DNA of 64,000 nt from Portibacter lacus (GTDB lineage: Bacteria; Bacteroidota; Bacteroidia; Chitinophagales; Saprospiraceae): the NCBI RefSeq assembly GCF_021533215.1, contig NZ_JAJNKA010000009.1:124001-188000 (forward strand), read 5' to 3'. Positions 7,839-16,465 of this stretch are shown in pieces (position 1 is the first letter of the stretch; every line of letters starts with the position of its first letter). The position numbers and the translations under genes were made by a program. A model generated the notes under the pieces. That model saw only the letters and a program-made list of their open reading frames with translations, did not search any database and was not told the DNA's origin.

Positions 7839-8984
7839 ATGACAGCTGTTAAAATTTATGGAGCAGAAACTTCTCGTTATGAGTATTTCAAGTTTAACCT
7901 AGATGAGTTTATTAAAAAACATGATTTGAATATTATGATAGAAGAAATCAAGGATATTAATAAAATCATTGAAGAGAATGTTCAGTCTATTCCTACACTT
8001 AGAATTAATTCACATGTAGATATTGTTTATAATGATGAGAAAGGAATAGACCAATTCATATCGGAAGCTAAAAAAGAAATCGTACACGAATTTGCTCCTG
8101 GATTACTCACATCTATTCTTATTCCTGTGGATTTTTCTGAAATGTCATTGAATGCGTTGAATTATGGTATGGACTTGTCTAAGAAAATAGGTAGTGAAAT
8201 AGAACTATTGCATGTTAATCATCCATCACCTATGGTTGTGGAAGGTGCTGTGATCTTAGATAAAATTTCATCGGAGAATCAGAAATATAACCTTCAGAGA
8301 ATCGTAGATAATCATAAGATGGATCTGGATATGCGCCGAAATGAACACGAACTTGTGTTGTTCAAGACGACTTACCTAGAAGGATTTGCAGGTGATGAAA
8401 TCATTAGAATTTCTAAGGAGAAAGATCTTATTATCATGGGCGCTACCGGTGAAAATCTAACTAAAAAGTTACTTGGTTCTGTCTCTCTTAAAGTATTAAA
8501 AAAGGCACATTGCCCTGTTATCTTTGTACAGGAAAATCAGAAGTTCAAGGGTTTCGAAAAAATCGTATACGCATACTCTCCTACAGCATATGATCAGAAG
8601 GCCATAAAAGAAGTCGTAGAGTTAGCGAGTAAGTATAATTCAGAAGTACACTTGGTCCATGTAGACGATGGTTCAGATTTTACAAGCTTCGATATTGAAT
8701 CTTATGTTGCTCATATGTACGAAGGCCTTGAATTCATATACAAAGAAATAAAAGATGAAAGCGTTTCTTCAGGAATAACGAAATATGCTGAACAAATAGA
8801 CGCGGATCTCATTATTCTATCTAAGAAGAAAAAGAATTTACTTCAAAAGATAATAGATGTAAGCCAAAGTAAAGCGACCGTTCTTAAAGCAACAACGCCA
8901 GTAATGGTGTTGCATGAGTCAGATCGTGGTTGTCTTTGCGGAGGAGCGTGCAAGAGAAAACCGGAAGACAGTTGTAATCACTGA
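7839..8984 (+). CDS. Tandem universal stress protein with N-terminal thioredoxin-like domain and Cys-rich tail
   Basis: A 381-residue protein. Residues 1-80 resemble a small thioredoxin/glutaredoxin fold: a KIYG opening strand and IPTLRIN, the usual cis-proline region. The CxxC position reads AETSRYE with no cysteine, so the domain cannot be redox-active in the normal way. Two Usp domains follow (about 90-233 and 240-362). The first has an ATP-binding loop, GATGENLTKKLLGSVS; the second has lost it. The last 17 residues hold four cysteines and a terminal histidine (CLCGGACKRK...SCNH), a possible metal site or redox tail. The gene starts 2 bases after a CBS gene; pairing of Usp and CBS proteins is common in low-oxygen and energy-stress responses. 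Confidence 0.85.
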   Translation: MTAVKIYGAETSRYEYFKFNLDEFIKKHDLNIMIEEIKDINKIIEENVQSIPTLRINSHVDIVYNDEKGIDQFISEAKKEIVHEFAPGLLTSILIPVDFSEMSLNALNYGMDLSKKIGSEIELLHVNHPSPMVVEGAVILDKISSENQKYNLQRIVDNHKMDLDMRRNEHELVLFKTTYLEGFAGDEIIRISKEKDLIIMGATGENLTKKLLGSVSLKVLKKAHCPVIFVQENQKFKGFEKIVYAYSPTAYDQKAIKEVVELASKYNSEVHLVHVDDGSDFTSFDIESYVAHMYEGLEFIYKEIKDESVSSGITKYAEQIDADLIILSKKKKNLLQKIIDVSQSKATVLKATTPVMVLHESDRGCLCGGACKRKPEDSCNH

Positions 8985-9014
8985 TCAGTAATAAATTGTT
9001 TTAGGAGGGGAATT

Positions 9015-9095
9015 ATGACTAATTCAAAAGTAATTTTCTACACACATTTGCAAGAGCCATTTATAGAAAGAGAATATTTATTTTGCCACAATTAA
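9015..9095 (+). CDS. Possible 26-residue ORF with Shine-Dalgarno-like leader
   Basis: The ATG at 9015 follows AGGAGGGG (9003-9010) at ideal ribosome-binding spacing, which is unusual because Bacteroidota genes rarely use Shine-Dalgarno sites. The reading frame gives 26 residues beginning MTNSKVIFYTHLQE. It lies in the gap between the Usp gene and the third CBS gene. It may be a leader peptide or chance. Confidence 0.22.
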   Translation: MTNSKVIFYTHLQEPFIEREYLFCHN

Positions 9096-9107
9096 TTAAA
9101 ATGAGAT

Positions 9108-9554
9108 ATGAGTTCAATTACGATTGATTTAGAAATGAAGGTGACTGAGATTATGACTGAAAATCTGATTTCTGTAGATCCAAAAACTTCGATGTTGAAG
9201 ATTCAGGAAATTTTTGAAAAAGAATCTTTTCATCATTTGCCAGTTTTGGATGATCAGAGACGACCTGTAGGCATGATAAGTAAGAATGATTATCATAAAC
9301 TCCAGCATCATTTTACATTGATGAATATAAAAGACGCTGAAATCTATAATCAAAGGTTTTTTAAGTCTCTTATTGCTAAAGATATTATGAGTAAAAAGTT
9401 GATTTCGGCTCCAGCTAGTACGACTATAGGTGAGGCATTGAAAATGTTTCATGACAACAAATATCATAGTATCATTGTAGTAGGAGATGGCGAGTGTGTT
9501 GGAATTGTAACACCATATGATTTTATAGAAGTCCTATCAGAAATTAAAAGCTAA
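9108..9554 (+). CDS. Two-CBS-domain protein
   Basis: A 148-residue CBS pair. The first motif carries FHHLPVLDDQRRPVGMISKND (split over about residues 43-64), the second YHSIIVVGDGECVGIVTPYD (about 121-140). It starts 123 bases after the Usp gene and is followed directly by the fourth CBS gene (1 base between stop and the next start), so the pair is cotranslated. Two linked CBS pairs may assemble as a heteromer; this is an inference from spacing. Confidence 0.87.
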   Translation: MSSITIDLEMKVTEIMTENLISVDPKTSMLKIQEIFEKESFHHLPVLDDQRRPVGMISKNDYHKLQHHFTLMNIKDAEIYNQRFFKSLIAKDIMSKKLISAPASTTIGEALKMFHDNKYHSIIVVGDGECVGIVTPYDFIEVLSEIKS

Positions 9555-9555
9555 A

Positions 9556-9972
9556 ATGATGAAGAACCAGCGGGTGATCGAAATAATGAATAAGGACCCT
9601 AAGTGCCTAGAAAAGTCCTCTCCCTTGAAGTCAGTTGTGGAGTTAATCAGTGCACATCGATTTTCCCATGTTCCAGTTCTCAGTGAAGGTAAGTTAGTCG
9701 GAATCGTTTCTAAAAGTGATCTGATTAATAGATTTCTACAGATGTTGAATCAAACAAGTGGGAAGTTCTACTCGAAAATGCTAATGGAACATATCAAAGT
9801 AGAAGACATCATGAAGGCGGATCCTATTACTATCCATGAAAATGACGACATAGAATATGCTTCAGAATTACTGTTGCAAGGCGAGTTTCATAGCCTTATT
9901 GTGCTTAATGATAAGGATGCAGTTACAGGTATTGTTACTGCATATGACATATTGAAAGCAAAATCTCAATAG
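9556..9972 (+). CDS. Two-CBS-domain protein, last gene of the cluster
   Basis: A 138-residue CBS pair: FSHVPVLSEGKLVGIVSKSD (about residues 36-55) and FHSLIVLNDKDAVTGIVTAYD (split over about 112-132). The start codon is 1 base after the stop of the preceding CBS gene. A strong terminator follows at 10013-10043, which closes the CBS/Usp unit. The four CBS pairs of this cluster share the same layout and the repeated phrase VGI(V/I)(S/T), so they arose by duplication, but they are well diverged. Confidence 0.87.
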   Translation: MMKNQRVIEIMNKDPKCLEKSSPLKSVVELISAHRFSHVPVLSEGKLVGIVSKSDLINRFLQMLNQTSGKFYSKMLMEHIKVEDIMKADPITIHENDDIEYASELLLQGEFHSLIVLNDKDAVTGIVTAYDILKAKSQ

Positions 9973-10012
9973 ACTAGATTGTCAAATTGGCATTTGAAAA
10001 CGTCCTATAATT

Positions 10013-10043
10013 CCCTATGATTACCCTGTCATAGGGTTTTTTT
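10013..10043 (+). terminator. Rho-independent terminator ending the CBS/Usp operon
   Basis: CCCTATGA (10013-10020) pairs perfectly with TCATAGGG (10029-10036) around an 8-base loop and is followed by seven Ts. Confidence 0.85.
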
Positions 10044-10128
10044 ATTTGGCAATCTTTAGAAGCGTGATAAGTAAGAAGAGCTTTAGTTTAAGCGCCTTTT
10101 ACAAATCAAAAAGCAGTTCTTGGTCAAA

Positions 10129-10293
10129 ATGGTTAAGAATGAACTCATCCAGATTTTGCCGTTCATGCCATCGTCTTTTCGTTATACCATAGGTGATGCT
10201 CTATTCAAGGTAGAAATAAACATTGACATAGAAAGTTATGGTGACCATTCAGATAGATTAAATTTCTCGTACAAAATTAAAGTCAAATTCTGA
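10129..10293 (+). CDS. Possible small protein (54 residues)
   Basis: An ATG at 10129 opens 54 codons to a TGA at 10291-10293, beginning MVKNELIQIL and ending KIKVKF. It sits alone between the terminator of the CBS operon and the end of the convergent cbb3 cluster. The composition looks protein-like (alternating hydrophobic residues, VEINIDIE), but I recognise no family and see no clear promoter. The remaining bases of 10044-10363 show nothing else. Confidence 0.28.
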   Translation: MVKNELIQILPFMPSSFRYTIGDALFKVEINIDIESYGDHSDRLNFSYKIKVKF

Positions 10294-10363
10294 AGGGGTT
10301 TTTAAAAAACACAGAATTAATCTTTTAGTGATATCGCTATATTGCCCTTAGTAAGCCTAAAGA

Positions 10364-11059
10364 TTAGTGGCACATGATTTTTCCCATACTCCATAGTAAT
10401 TCCAAGTTTTCAGGAACGTTAATACCATATGCTCGATAGATCAGAAAGCAACCAACTAATAACTGAAGAACAGCAAAAATACTTTTCAAATTGATCCTTT
10501 TTCTAAGATCCAGCACAGAAATACTTGCTAAGAGTAAAAACATAGCTGGGAAGGTTCCTAGGCCGAAAAAGAGCATAAATTGACCACTTTTAAGAAAGCC
10601 ATCAGATGTCATTGCTCCAGCTAATGCTAGATAGACAAGCCCGCAAGGTACGAATCCATTAAGCATACCCATCAAGAATGAGTTTTGGGAAGATATTTTC
10701 TGAACGACTTTCGTGATAAAGGTTCTATAACTAGTGAAAATGCTTCGAAATTTGCTTGATTTGAATAAGACCTTTTCGATATCTAATGATAGAAAGAAAA
10801 GTAGAATTAATCCAACCCCCATAATTAAAGTCAATGGCTTCTGGATCCCCGAAATATTGATTACACCACTTAGTACACCCATAAATAATCCTAGGACAAC
10901 GTAGCTCGCTACCCGCCCAGAATTATAGCCGATTATTCTTGTGTAATTCCTAGCTGAACGCTCTTCGATACCAGGTAGTAATGCAAAGGCTAAAGGCCCG
11001 CACATACCTAGACAGTGGAGACTTCCGAATAAACCCAATGTGAAGGCTACATAAATCAT
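10364..11059 (-). CDS. SafE/TauE-family membrane protein of the cbb3 cluster
   Basis: A 231-residue protein with about six membrane spans, of the cytochrome-biogenesis-transmembrane/UreH-like group often annotated as sulfite exporter TauE/SafE. Signature repeats are GSLHCLGMCGP near residues 12-22 and NGFVPCGLVY near 134-143. In cbb3 operons of Bacteroidota this gene regularly follows ccoH, and a role in copper or redox handling during oxidase assembly is likely; the sulfite-exporter name should not be taken as a function. Its start overlaps the last bases of ccoH (11056-11059), so it is translationally coupled and is the last gene of the operon. Confidence 0.82.
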   Translation of the reverse strand: MIYVAFTLGLFGSLHCLGMCGPLAFALLPGIEERSARNYTRIIGYNSGRVASYVVLGLFMGVLSGVINISGIQKPLTLIMGVGLILLFFLSLDIEKVLFKSSKFRSIFTSYRTFITKVVQKISSQNSFLMGMLNGFVPCGLVYLALAGAMTSDGFLKSGQFMLFFGLGTFPAMFLLLASISVLDLRKRINLKSIFAVLQLLVGCFLIYRAYGINVPENLELLWSMGKIMCH

Positions 11060-11502
11060 AGCTTCTGAATATAGATATCTTGTTCTTTAAAGTAGGATCG
11101 CGCATTATCCGCCCATTCTACTTTTACTTGCCATTTTCCTGGAATAAGGGTTTCTAGGTCAATGTCAGCCGCGTCTGCAGTATTATCTATTGAATAATTG
11201 AAATCAGATGATTTATCAGATGCTCTATAGAGATGAACTTGTGCATTTTTGAAATCACTCTGCTCCCCAAAGTCAAGTTTTAGCTTTTTTTCAGTTTGAT
11301 TATAAGTGATATTAAGATCTTGAGCAAGTAGTTTCCTATTCTTAATCTTATCTAGTTTTTCTTGAAAGTGAATATCATGTTCATAATAATTTTCTTCTAC
11401 TAAAGAATGATCTATAGTAGTAGATTTCACTACAACTCTAACTAAATTTCCTATGTAAAGAATAAAAAATATAAGCAATCCCGTTCCCCAATTAATCTTC
11501 AT
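11056..11502 (-). CDS. ccoH: CcoH/FixH-like cbb3 oxidase assembly protein
   Basis: A 148-residue protein with one N-terminal membrane anchor (about 4-24) and a periplasmic beta domain ending in a FixH-like GKWQVKVEW motif. CcoH/FixH stabilises the cbb3 oxidase and links it to the copper-supplying ATPase CcoI. The gene lies 6 bases after ccoG and overlaps the SafE-like gene by 4 bases, the standard order. FixH proteins are poorly conserved in sequence; the call rests on size, topology, the terminal motif and gene order. Confidence 0.83.
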   Translation of the reverse strand: MKINWGTGLLIFFILYIGNLVRVVVKSTTIDHSLVEENYYEHDIHFQEKLDKIKNRKLLAQDLNITYNQTEKKLKLDFGEQSDFKNAQVHLYRASDKSSDFNYSIDNTADAADIDLETLIPGKWQVKVEWADNARSYFKEQDIYIQKL

Positions 11503-11508
11503 GATTTC

Positions 11509-12918
11509 CTATTTTATAGGTCCTAAAAATGTTGTTTTCACTTGATCGATTTCTCGATCACCAACCATCACCGAAATTTTCAAGTTTGTCTTTCTATCTA
11601 ATATTTTAGATTTCGGAATTTTTATAAAAACGGCTCCTTCTGAATTACCATTACTAACTGTAGTAGGATGTTCTCCAGCAAACTCGAATTCTACATCATC
11701 TATATTTGTACATACAAATTCGATTTTATAAACGTTCCCAGTTTTGTTAGTTAGTTGGTAATTGAATAAATTAGAAATGGTTCCGTCTTCTAATTCATAA
11801 TACATGGTTCCTGGCGTTCTTAGCATTAATACATCCACCTCCGATCTGTTAATAAATAAGAAGGATTCTAATACTAATAAAATCAGTAATACACTACTGT
11901 AAGCTATCGATCTTTTATTGATCAATTTATGTTTCTTGTTAACGATGCCTTCATAACTATCTAATCGGATGAGCCCTTTAGGTCTTTCGATCTTTTCCAT
12001 TACTTCATCACAAGCATCCATACATGCTGTACAGTTAACGCATTCTAATTGGATACCATTTCTTATATCTATTCCAGTAGGACAGACCTTGACACATAAA
12101 TTACAATCGATACAATCTCCTAAAGCTGGTGTTTCTGGCTCCACTTTTTTCTTCATTTTTCCTCTAGGCTCTCCACGTTCGAAGTCATAATAGACAGCAA
12201 GTGATTGCTTGTCTAATAATACTCCTTGTAATCTTCCGTATGGGCAGATTGTGGTACATACTTGCTCTCTAAGAAATGCGAACACACCATAGAATATGAA
12301 GGAAAAAACGATCATTGCAATGAAACCGTTAAGGTGCATGGAAATAGGTTCTTTGATAATATTGATCACTTCATCTACGCCTATAATGTAGGCTAGAAAA
12401 GTGTTCGCAATTAACACTGCAATACCGAAGAAAAGTATTTGCTTGATAGTTTTCTTCAGTATTTTATCCTTGGTCCATGGAGCATTGTTCAATCTTCTTT
12501 GAGCATTAGCATCGCCTTCTATCCAGTATTCTATCCGACGATAGACCATTTCCATGAAAATAGTTTGCGGACAGATCCATCCACAAAATAGCCTTCCGAA
12601 AATAACGGTGAATAGGGCAATGAAAACCATGAAAATCAACATGGCGATGACAAAGAGGAAGAAGTCTTGTGGTGGGAAATAGATCCCGAATATTATAAAC
12701 TTTCGTTCTAGAATATTAAGTAAAACTAACGGAGATCCATTCCATTTTATCCACGGTAATCCAAAAAGGGTCAAGAGCAGAAGGTAGCTGAGCCACTTTC
12801 TGTATTTGTAGAAAATACCTTTTGGCATTTTCGGATAAATCCAGATTCGCTTACCACTTTTGTCTACTGTGGCTAGTTCGTCTCTAAATCCCTCTTCATC
12901 CTCTATGAAATCTTCCAT
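11509..12918 (-). CDS. ccoG: CcoG/RdxA polyferredoxin, cbb3 assembly and copper reduction
   Basis: A 469-residue membrane iron-sulfur protein. Membrane spans lie near 43-58, 86-110, 155-180, 198-215 and 330-350. CGWICPQ (112-117) and CTTICPYG (221-228) are the membrane-proximal cysteine pairs. Two classical 4Fe-4S motifs follow: Cys269-272-275-279 and Cys293-296-299-303. The C-terminal 110 residues form an extracytoplasmic Ig-like domain. CcoG is known to reduce copper (II) for oxidase assembly. It lies 3 bases after ccoP and 6 before ccoH. Confidence 0.95.
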   Translation of the reverse strand: MEDFIEDEEGFRDELATVDKSGKRIWIYPKMPKGIFYKYRKWLSYLLLLTLFGLPWIKWNGSPLVLLNILERKFIIFGIYFPPQDFFLFVIAMLIFMVFIALFTVIFGRLFCGWICPQTIFMEMVYRRIEYWIEGDANAQRRLNNAPWTKDKILKKTIKQILFFGIAVLIANTFLAYIIGVDEVINIIKEPISMHLNGFIAMIVFSFIFYGVFAFLREQVCTTICPYGRLQGVLLDKQSLAVYYDFERGEPRGKMKKKVEPETPALGDCIDCNLCVKVCPTGIDIRNGIQLECVNCTACMDACDEVMEKIERPKGLIRLDSYEGIVNKKHKLINKRSIAYSSVLLILLVLESFLFINRSEVDVLMLRTPGTMYYELEDGTISNLFNYQLTNKTGNVYKIEFVCTNIDDVEFEFAGEHPTTVSNGNSEGAVFIKIPKSKILDRKTNLKISVMVGDREIDQVKTTFLGPIK

Positions 12919-12921
12919 TGT

Positions 12922-13857
12922 TTAATTTTTTGCATCCTCCGTTTCTACTGCATCGTTAGATCCTATAGGCGTAGACTCTTCAGGAACATATAGTTCTCCT
13001 TCTTTGTCCTTCGGATTTGGAGGATTTGTACCTTTTAAAGATTGAATATAACTAGCTACGTTCTGCATGGTAGTCGGCTTTAGTTGACTTGCCCACGCAA
13101 TCATTCCTTTCTCCGGAACACCGTATTTAATCGTCTTGAAAATACTCTGAATGCTTCCACCATGTATCCAGTAATCATCCGTTAGATTTGGACCCACGAT
13201 ACCTTGTCCTTGCACTCCATGACATGCTGCACAACTCTTTACAAAGATTTCCTCTCCTAATAATAGTCTGTCTTTATCATCCACATATACAACAGTATTC
13301 TCATCAACTACACTAGCTGAATTAGCAAGAAATTTTTCTTTCTGAATTTCAGCATCTTCCATTGCAATGTTATATTCCTGTAGTGAGCTCCATTCATTCG
13401 GTCCCCATTGGTAGATGTATAAATAAACCACTGCGAAAATGATCGTTCCGTAGAACATACCTACCCACCATGGTGGAAGTTTGTTATCTAATTCTCGAAT
13501 TCCGTCATAATCGTGTCCCAAGTCAATGGTTTCTTCTTTGTCCTTTGGAACTAGGTTCCACATTTTATCGTAGATCTTTTTCCAACTTGGAATTTGTATT
13601 GCCTCAGTAACTTCTTCTTTTTCTATTCCTAGTTCTTGATTAAGCCTTAGTTTCTGAAGCTCTATAAAGTTAAAGACCATATTGATTAAAGTTGCAGCAG
13701 CTGCAATAATAACCAGTCCAGCTAAGATCAAAAATATATTTTCAAAGGCCAGTTCCATAAGAGGAGAGCCGCCTTTAGCATTGGCTGCCAAAGGGAGAAG
13801 AGATATTCCTCCCATTAAAAGCAACGTTCTTTTTAAATATTTATTTAGTTGATTCAT
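12922..13857 (-). CDS. ccoP: CcoP subunit of cbb3 oxidase, single-heme form
   Basis: A 311-residue membrane-anchored cytochrome c that delivers electrons to CcoO/CcoN. Hydrophobic segments near residues 9-27 (possible signal/anchor), 38-62 and 130-150 are followed by one cytochrome c domain. There is a single heme motif, CAACH at 209-213, with Met252 (KGMIAWA) as the likely sixth ligand. Proteobacterial CcoP has two hemes; the one-heme form is typical of Bacteroidota. The acidic tail (about 290-311) is unstructured. It lies between ccoQ and ccoG with 17- and 3-base gaps. Confidence 0.94.
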   Translation of the reverse strand: MNQLNKYLKRTLLLMGGISLLPLAANAKGGSPLMELAFENIFLILAGLVIIAAAATLINMVFNFIELQKLRLNQELGIEKEEVTEAIQIPSWKKIYDKMWNLVPKDKEETIDLGHDYDGIRELDNKLPPWWVGMFYGTIIFAVVYLYIYQWGPNEWSSLQEYNIAMEDAEIQKEKFLANSASVVDENTVVYVDDKDRLLLGEEIFVKSCAACHGVQGQGIVGPNLTDDYWIHGGSIQSIFKTIKYGVPEKGMIAWASQLKPTTMQNVASYIQSLKGTNPPNPKDKEGELYVPEESTPIGSNDAVETEDAKN

Positions 13858-13874
13858 GTTTATCAGTTTGTTTA

Positions 13875-14057
13875 TTAAGAATTATTATCATCCATTCGAT
13901 CATTGATCAATGGTAATTCTGCAATGTGTTTTATTGTATTCGTATTTTTAGTGAGTATTAATACCGCACTTACAATAAAAACGATCATGAATGTTAAGAG
14001 CGCGAAAAGTGCCATCCAGTTTATGTTACCTGCCGCTTCTAATATATATTTATACAT
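13875..14057 (-). CDS. ccoQ: CcoQ-like small membrane subunit of cbb3 oxidase
   Basis: A 60-residue protein with one membrane span (about 15-36) and a polar C-terminus. It lies 15 bases after the ccoNO fusion and 17 before ccoP, exactly where ccoQ is found. CcoQ stabilises the association of CcoP with the core. Sequence conservation is low in this family; identity rests on size, topology and position. Confidence 0.85.
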   Translation of the reverse strand: MYKYILEAAGNINWMALFALLTFMIVFIVSAVLILTKNTNTIKHIAELPLINDRMDDNNS

Positions 14058-14072
14058 TTGCTTAGTTTTAGT

Positions 14073-16196
14073 TTATTTAGTAATGTTTTCAGGCTTAGCA
14101 TCTGTACCTAATCTTTGCAGGTAAGCAATTAATGCTGTAATCTGTTTGGTCTCTAAATTTTCTTGCTCGATACCTTGAGATTTCAGAGCTGCTACGATTT
14201 CTTTAGCCTGTTTTTCTAAGTCAGCTACTGCTTTGTCAGCATAATTTTCAGGATAAGGTGTGTTCAGCGTTTGTAACACTCTTATCTTAGCAGCAGTATA
14301 TTCTGTATTAATCTCTCGTGTAAATAACCATGGATATGCTGGCATAATAGAACCAGGAGACATGGATGTCGGATCTTCCATGTGACTGTAATGCCAACTA
14401 TGAGAATATTTTGCTCCTACTCTATGCAAGTCAGGTCCAGTTCGTTTCGATCCCCATAAGAATGGTCGATCATATACAAATTCTCCTGACTTAGAAAAGT
14501 CTCCGTATCGCTCTGTTTCAGATCGGAATGGTCTTACCATCTGAGAGTGGCAACCTACACAACCTTCAGAAATATAAATATCTCTTCCTTCTAATTCCAA
14601 TGGAGTATAAGGTTGCACATTGGTGATTTTTGGAACATTCTTGTCAATGAGTATCATAGGGAATATTTCCACGAGCCCACCGATAAGAACAACAATAGTT
14701 GCAACAATTAACATCTGGATAGGTCTTCTTTCTATCCATCTGTGCCAATGTTCGCCTTTTTGTTTCTTTACTTTTTTCAATGGAGGGAAACTAACTTCGG
14801 TATTTTCAATTGTACCCGTTTTAGCCGTTTTCCATAAATTGTAAACCATTAAGAAAACCCCCAATACATATATTGTTCCACCTAATGCTCTCAAAGCATA
14901 CATCGGTATAATTACAGTTACGGTTTCTAAGAAGTTTCCATAAGTTAATAAACCGTCTGGTTCGAATTGTTTCCACATTAAACTTTGTGTCCATCCTGCC
15001 CAATAAAGTGGAATAGTGTAGAATAAAGTTCCTAGTGTAGCAATCCAGAAATGCCAATTGGCCATTTTCCCAGAATACAATTTGGTATTATATAATTTAG
15101 GAATTAACCAGTATAAAATACCGAAGGTTAACATTCCATTCCAGCCTAAAGTACCTACGTGAACGTGTGCTACCGTCCAATCCGTATAGTGACTGATTGC
15201 ATTAATAGATTTTATAGAAAGTAAAGGTCCTTCCAGAGTTGCCATACCGTATGCGGAGATCGCAACCACCATAAATTTCAAAATTGGATCTTGTCGTACT
15301 CTATCCCATGCTCCTCTAAGCGTTAATAGTCCATTCAACATACCACCCCAAGAAGGAGCGATAAGCATAATGGAAAACGCGGTTCCTAAAGATTGAGCCC
15401 AGTCAGGTAATGAGGTGTAAAGTAAGTGGTGAGGCCCAGCCCAGATGTATATGAAAATAAGTCCCCAGAAGTGAATGATCGATAATTTATAGGAATATAC
15501 AGGTCTGTTTGCCGCTTTCGGTAAGAAATAATACATCAATCCTAAGTAAGGCGTTGTTAGAAAGAACGCAACCGCATTATGTCCATACCACCATTGAATG
15601 AGTGCATCTTGAACTCCTGCGAACACTGGAATACTTTGTGTTAATGATACAGGAATAACCAAGTTGTTAAAGATGTGCAATACGGTTACCGTAACCCAAG
15701 TTGCAATATAGAACCAGATTGCTACGTATAAGTGATTTTCTCTTCGTTTAATGATGGTTCCGAACATATTCAGTCCGAATGCAACCCACACCACAGCAAT
15801 TAAAATATCTATAGGCCACTCAAGCTCTGCGTACTCATGAGAACTGGTAAAGCCTAATGGTAAGGAAATTGCTGCAAGCAGAATGATCGATTGCCATCCC
15901 CAGAAATTAAACTTAGAGAGAAAGTCACTCCACATCCTTGCCTTTAATAGACGCTGTAGGGAATAGTACACTCCCATAAAGATCCCATTTCCCACAAATG
16001 CAAAAATCACTGCATTCGTATGAAGTGGTCGAATTCTACCGAAAGCTGTTTCTGCAGAAAAGTTAAGAGCAGGAAATACAAGCTGGAATGCAGCAAGTAA
16101 ACCAACTAACATTCCCACTACTCCCCAAATTGCAGTAGCGATGGCAAAATTTCTTACAATTTTGTCATCGTATTTAAAGGTTTCTAAATTACTCAT
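14073..16196 (-). CDS. ccoNO: Fused CcoN-CcoO, catalytic and mono-heme subunits of cbb3 oxidase
   Basis: A 707-residue fusion. Residues 1-480 are CcoN with about 12 membrane spans. Heme and copper ligands are visible: His59 (PLHTNAV) and His346 for the low-spin heme, His206 (WYGH) and His256/His257 (GPHHLLY) for CuB, and His344 (VAHVH) for the high-spin heme. Residues about 490-707 are CcoO: one anchor (about 493-512), heme motif CVGCH at 546-550, and Met in SPGSIMPAYPW as sixth ligand. The enzyme reduces O2 at low concentrations and pumps protons. Proteobacteria keep ccoN and ccoO separate; the fusion is usual in Bacteroidota. It starts 27 bases after ccoS. Confidence 0.97.
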   Translation of the reverse strand: MSNLETFKYDDKIVRNFAIATAIWGVVGMLVGLLAAFQLVFPALNFSAETAFGRIRPLHTNAVIFAFVGNGIFMGVYYSLQRLLKARMWSDFLSKFNFWGWQSIILLAAISLPLGFTSSHEYAELEWPIDILIAVVWVAFGLNMFGTIIKRRENHLYVAIWFYIATWVTVTVLHIFNNLVIPVSLTQSIPVFAGVQDALIQWWYGHNAVAFFLTTPYLGLMYYFLPKAANRPVYSYKLSIIHFWGLIFIYIWAGPHHLLYTSLPDWAQSLGTAFSIMLIAPSWGGMLNGLLTLRGAWDRVRQDPILKFMVVAISAYGMATLEGPLLSIKSINAISHYTDWTVAHVHVGTLGWNGMLTFGILYWLIPKLYNTKLYSGKMANWHFWIATLGTLFYTIPLYWAGWTQSLMWKQFEPDGLLTYGNFLETVTVIIPMYALRALGGTIYVLGVFLMVYNLWKTAKTGTIENTEVSFPPLKKVKKQKGEHWHRWIERRPIQMLIVATIVVLIGGLVEIFPMILIDKNVPKITNVQPYTPLELEGRDIYISEGCVGCHSQMVRPFRSETERYGDFSKSGEFVYDRPFLWGSKRTGPDLHRVGAKYSHSWHYSHMEDPTSMSPGSIMPAYPWLFTREINTEYTAAKIRVLQTLNTPYPENYADKAVADLEKQAKEIVAALKSQGIEQENLETKQITALIAYLQRLGTDAKPENITK

Positions 16197-16222
16197 AAAC
16201 TGACTGATTTAAATTAGTTTTA

Positions 16223-16375
16223 TTATTTCGTTTTGTTATCATCTTCGAAAAGCATCCTCATCGATGGTGTGTGATCATCGTCATATTGGCCATCTTTCAC
16301 TGCCCAGAAAAAGGCAAATAAAAAACCCAGGGCCAACACTAAACTCACACCTATAAGCAAAAGAATGATTTTCAT
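16223..16375 (-). CDS. ccoS: CcoS cbb3 oxidase maturation protein
   Basis: A 50-residue protein, short enough to be easily missed: ATG at 16375, stop at 16223-16225. A single N-terminal membrane span (about 3-23) leads into the family signature FFWAVKDGQYDD and an acidic tail with RMLFEDD. CcoS is needed for insertion of the metal cofactors of the cbb3 core. It sits between ccoI and ccoNO, as in most cbb3 clusters. The 90-base gap upstream holds an FNR/FixK-type box, so ccoS-ccoNO-ccoQPGH may be transcribed separately from ccoI. Confidence 0.95.
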   Translation of the reverse strand: MKIILLLIGVSLVLALGFLFAFFWAVKDGQYDDDHTPSMRMLFEDDNKTK

Positions 16376-16393
16376 GTTTTTTATTTTACGCTG

Positions 16394-16435
16394 CAAATTA
16401 GTAGAGACTGCACTCTTCCTTTATGATAGGTATCA
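16394..16435 (-). promoter_or_regulatory. FNR/FixK-type box and promoter for ccoS-ccoNOQPGH
   Basis: TGATAGGTATCA (16424-16435) is a perfect TGAT-N4-ATCA; read on the minus strand with flanks it is TTGATACCTATCAT. Centre 16429.5 is 29.5 bases from the start of a minus-strand -7-like element, TAATTTG (16400 to 16394; one base shorter than TAnnTTTG). The spacing equals that found at 6.1, 7.3 and 19.05 kb. It lies 19 bases or more upstream of the ccoS start. Confidence 0.62.
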
Positions 16436-16465
16436 AAGGGAAAAATGATTTGTGTCACTTTTTTA

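Noticed and set aside
10364-11059. Naming the SafE/TauE-like gene a sulfite exporter
   Set aside because: Its place at the end of a cbb3 assembly operon argues for a copper/redox assembly role; the exporter name comes from distant relatives.
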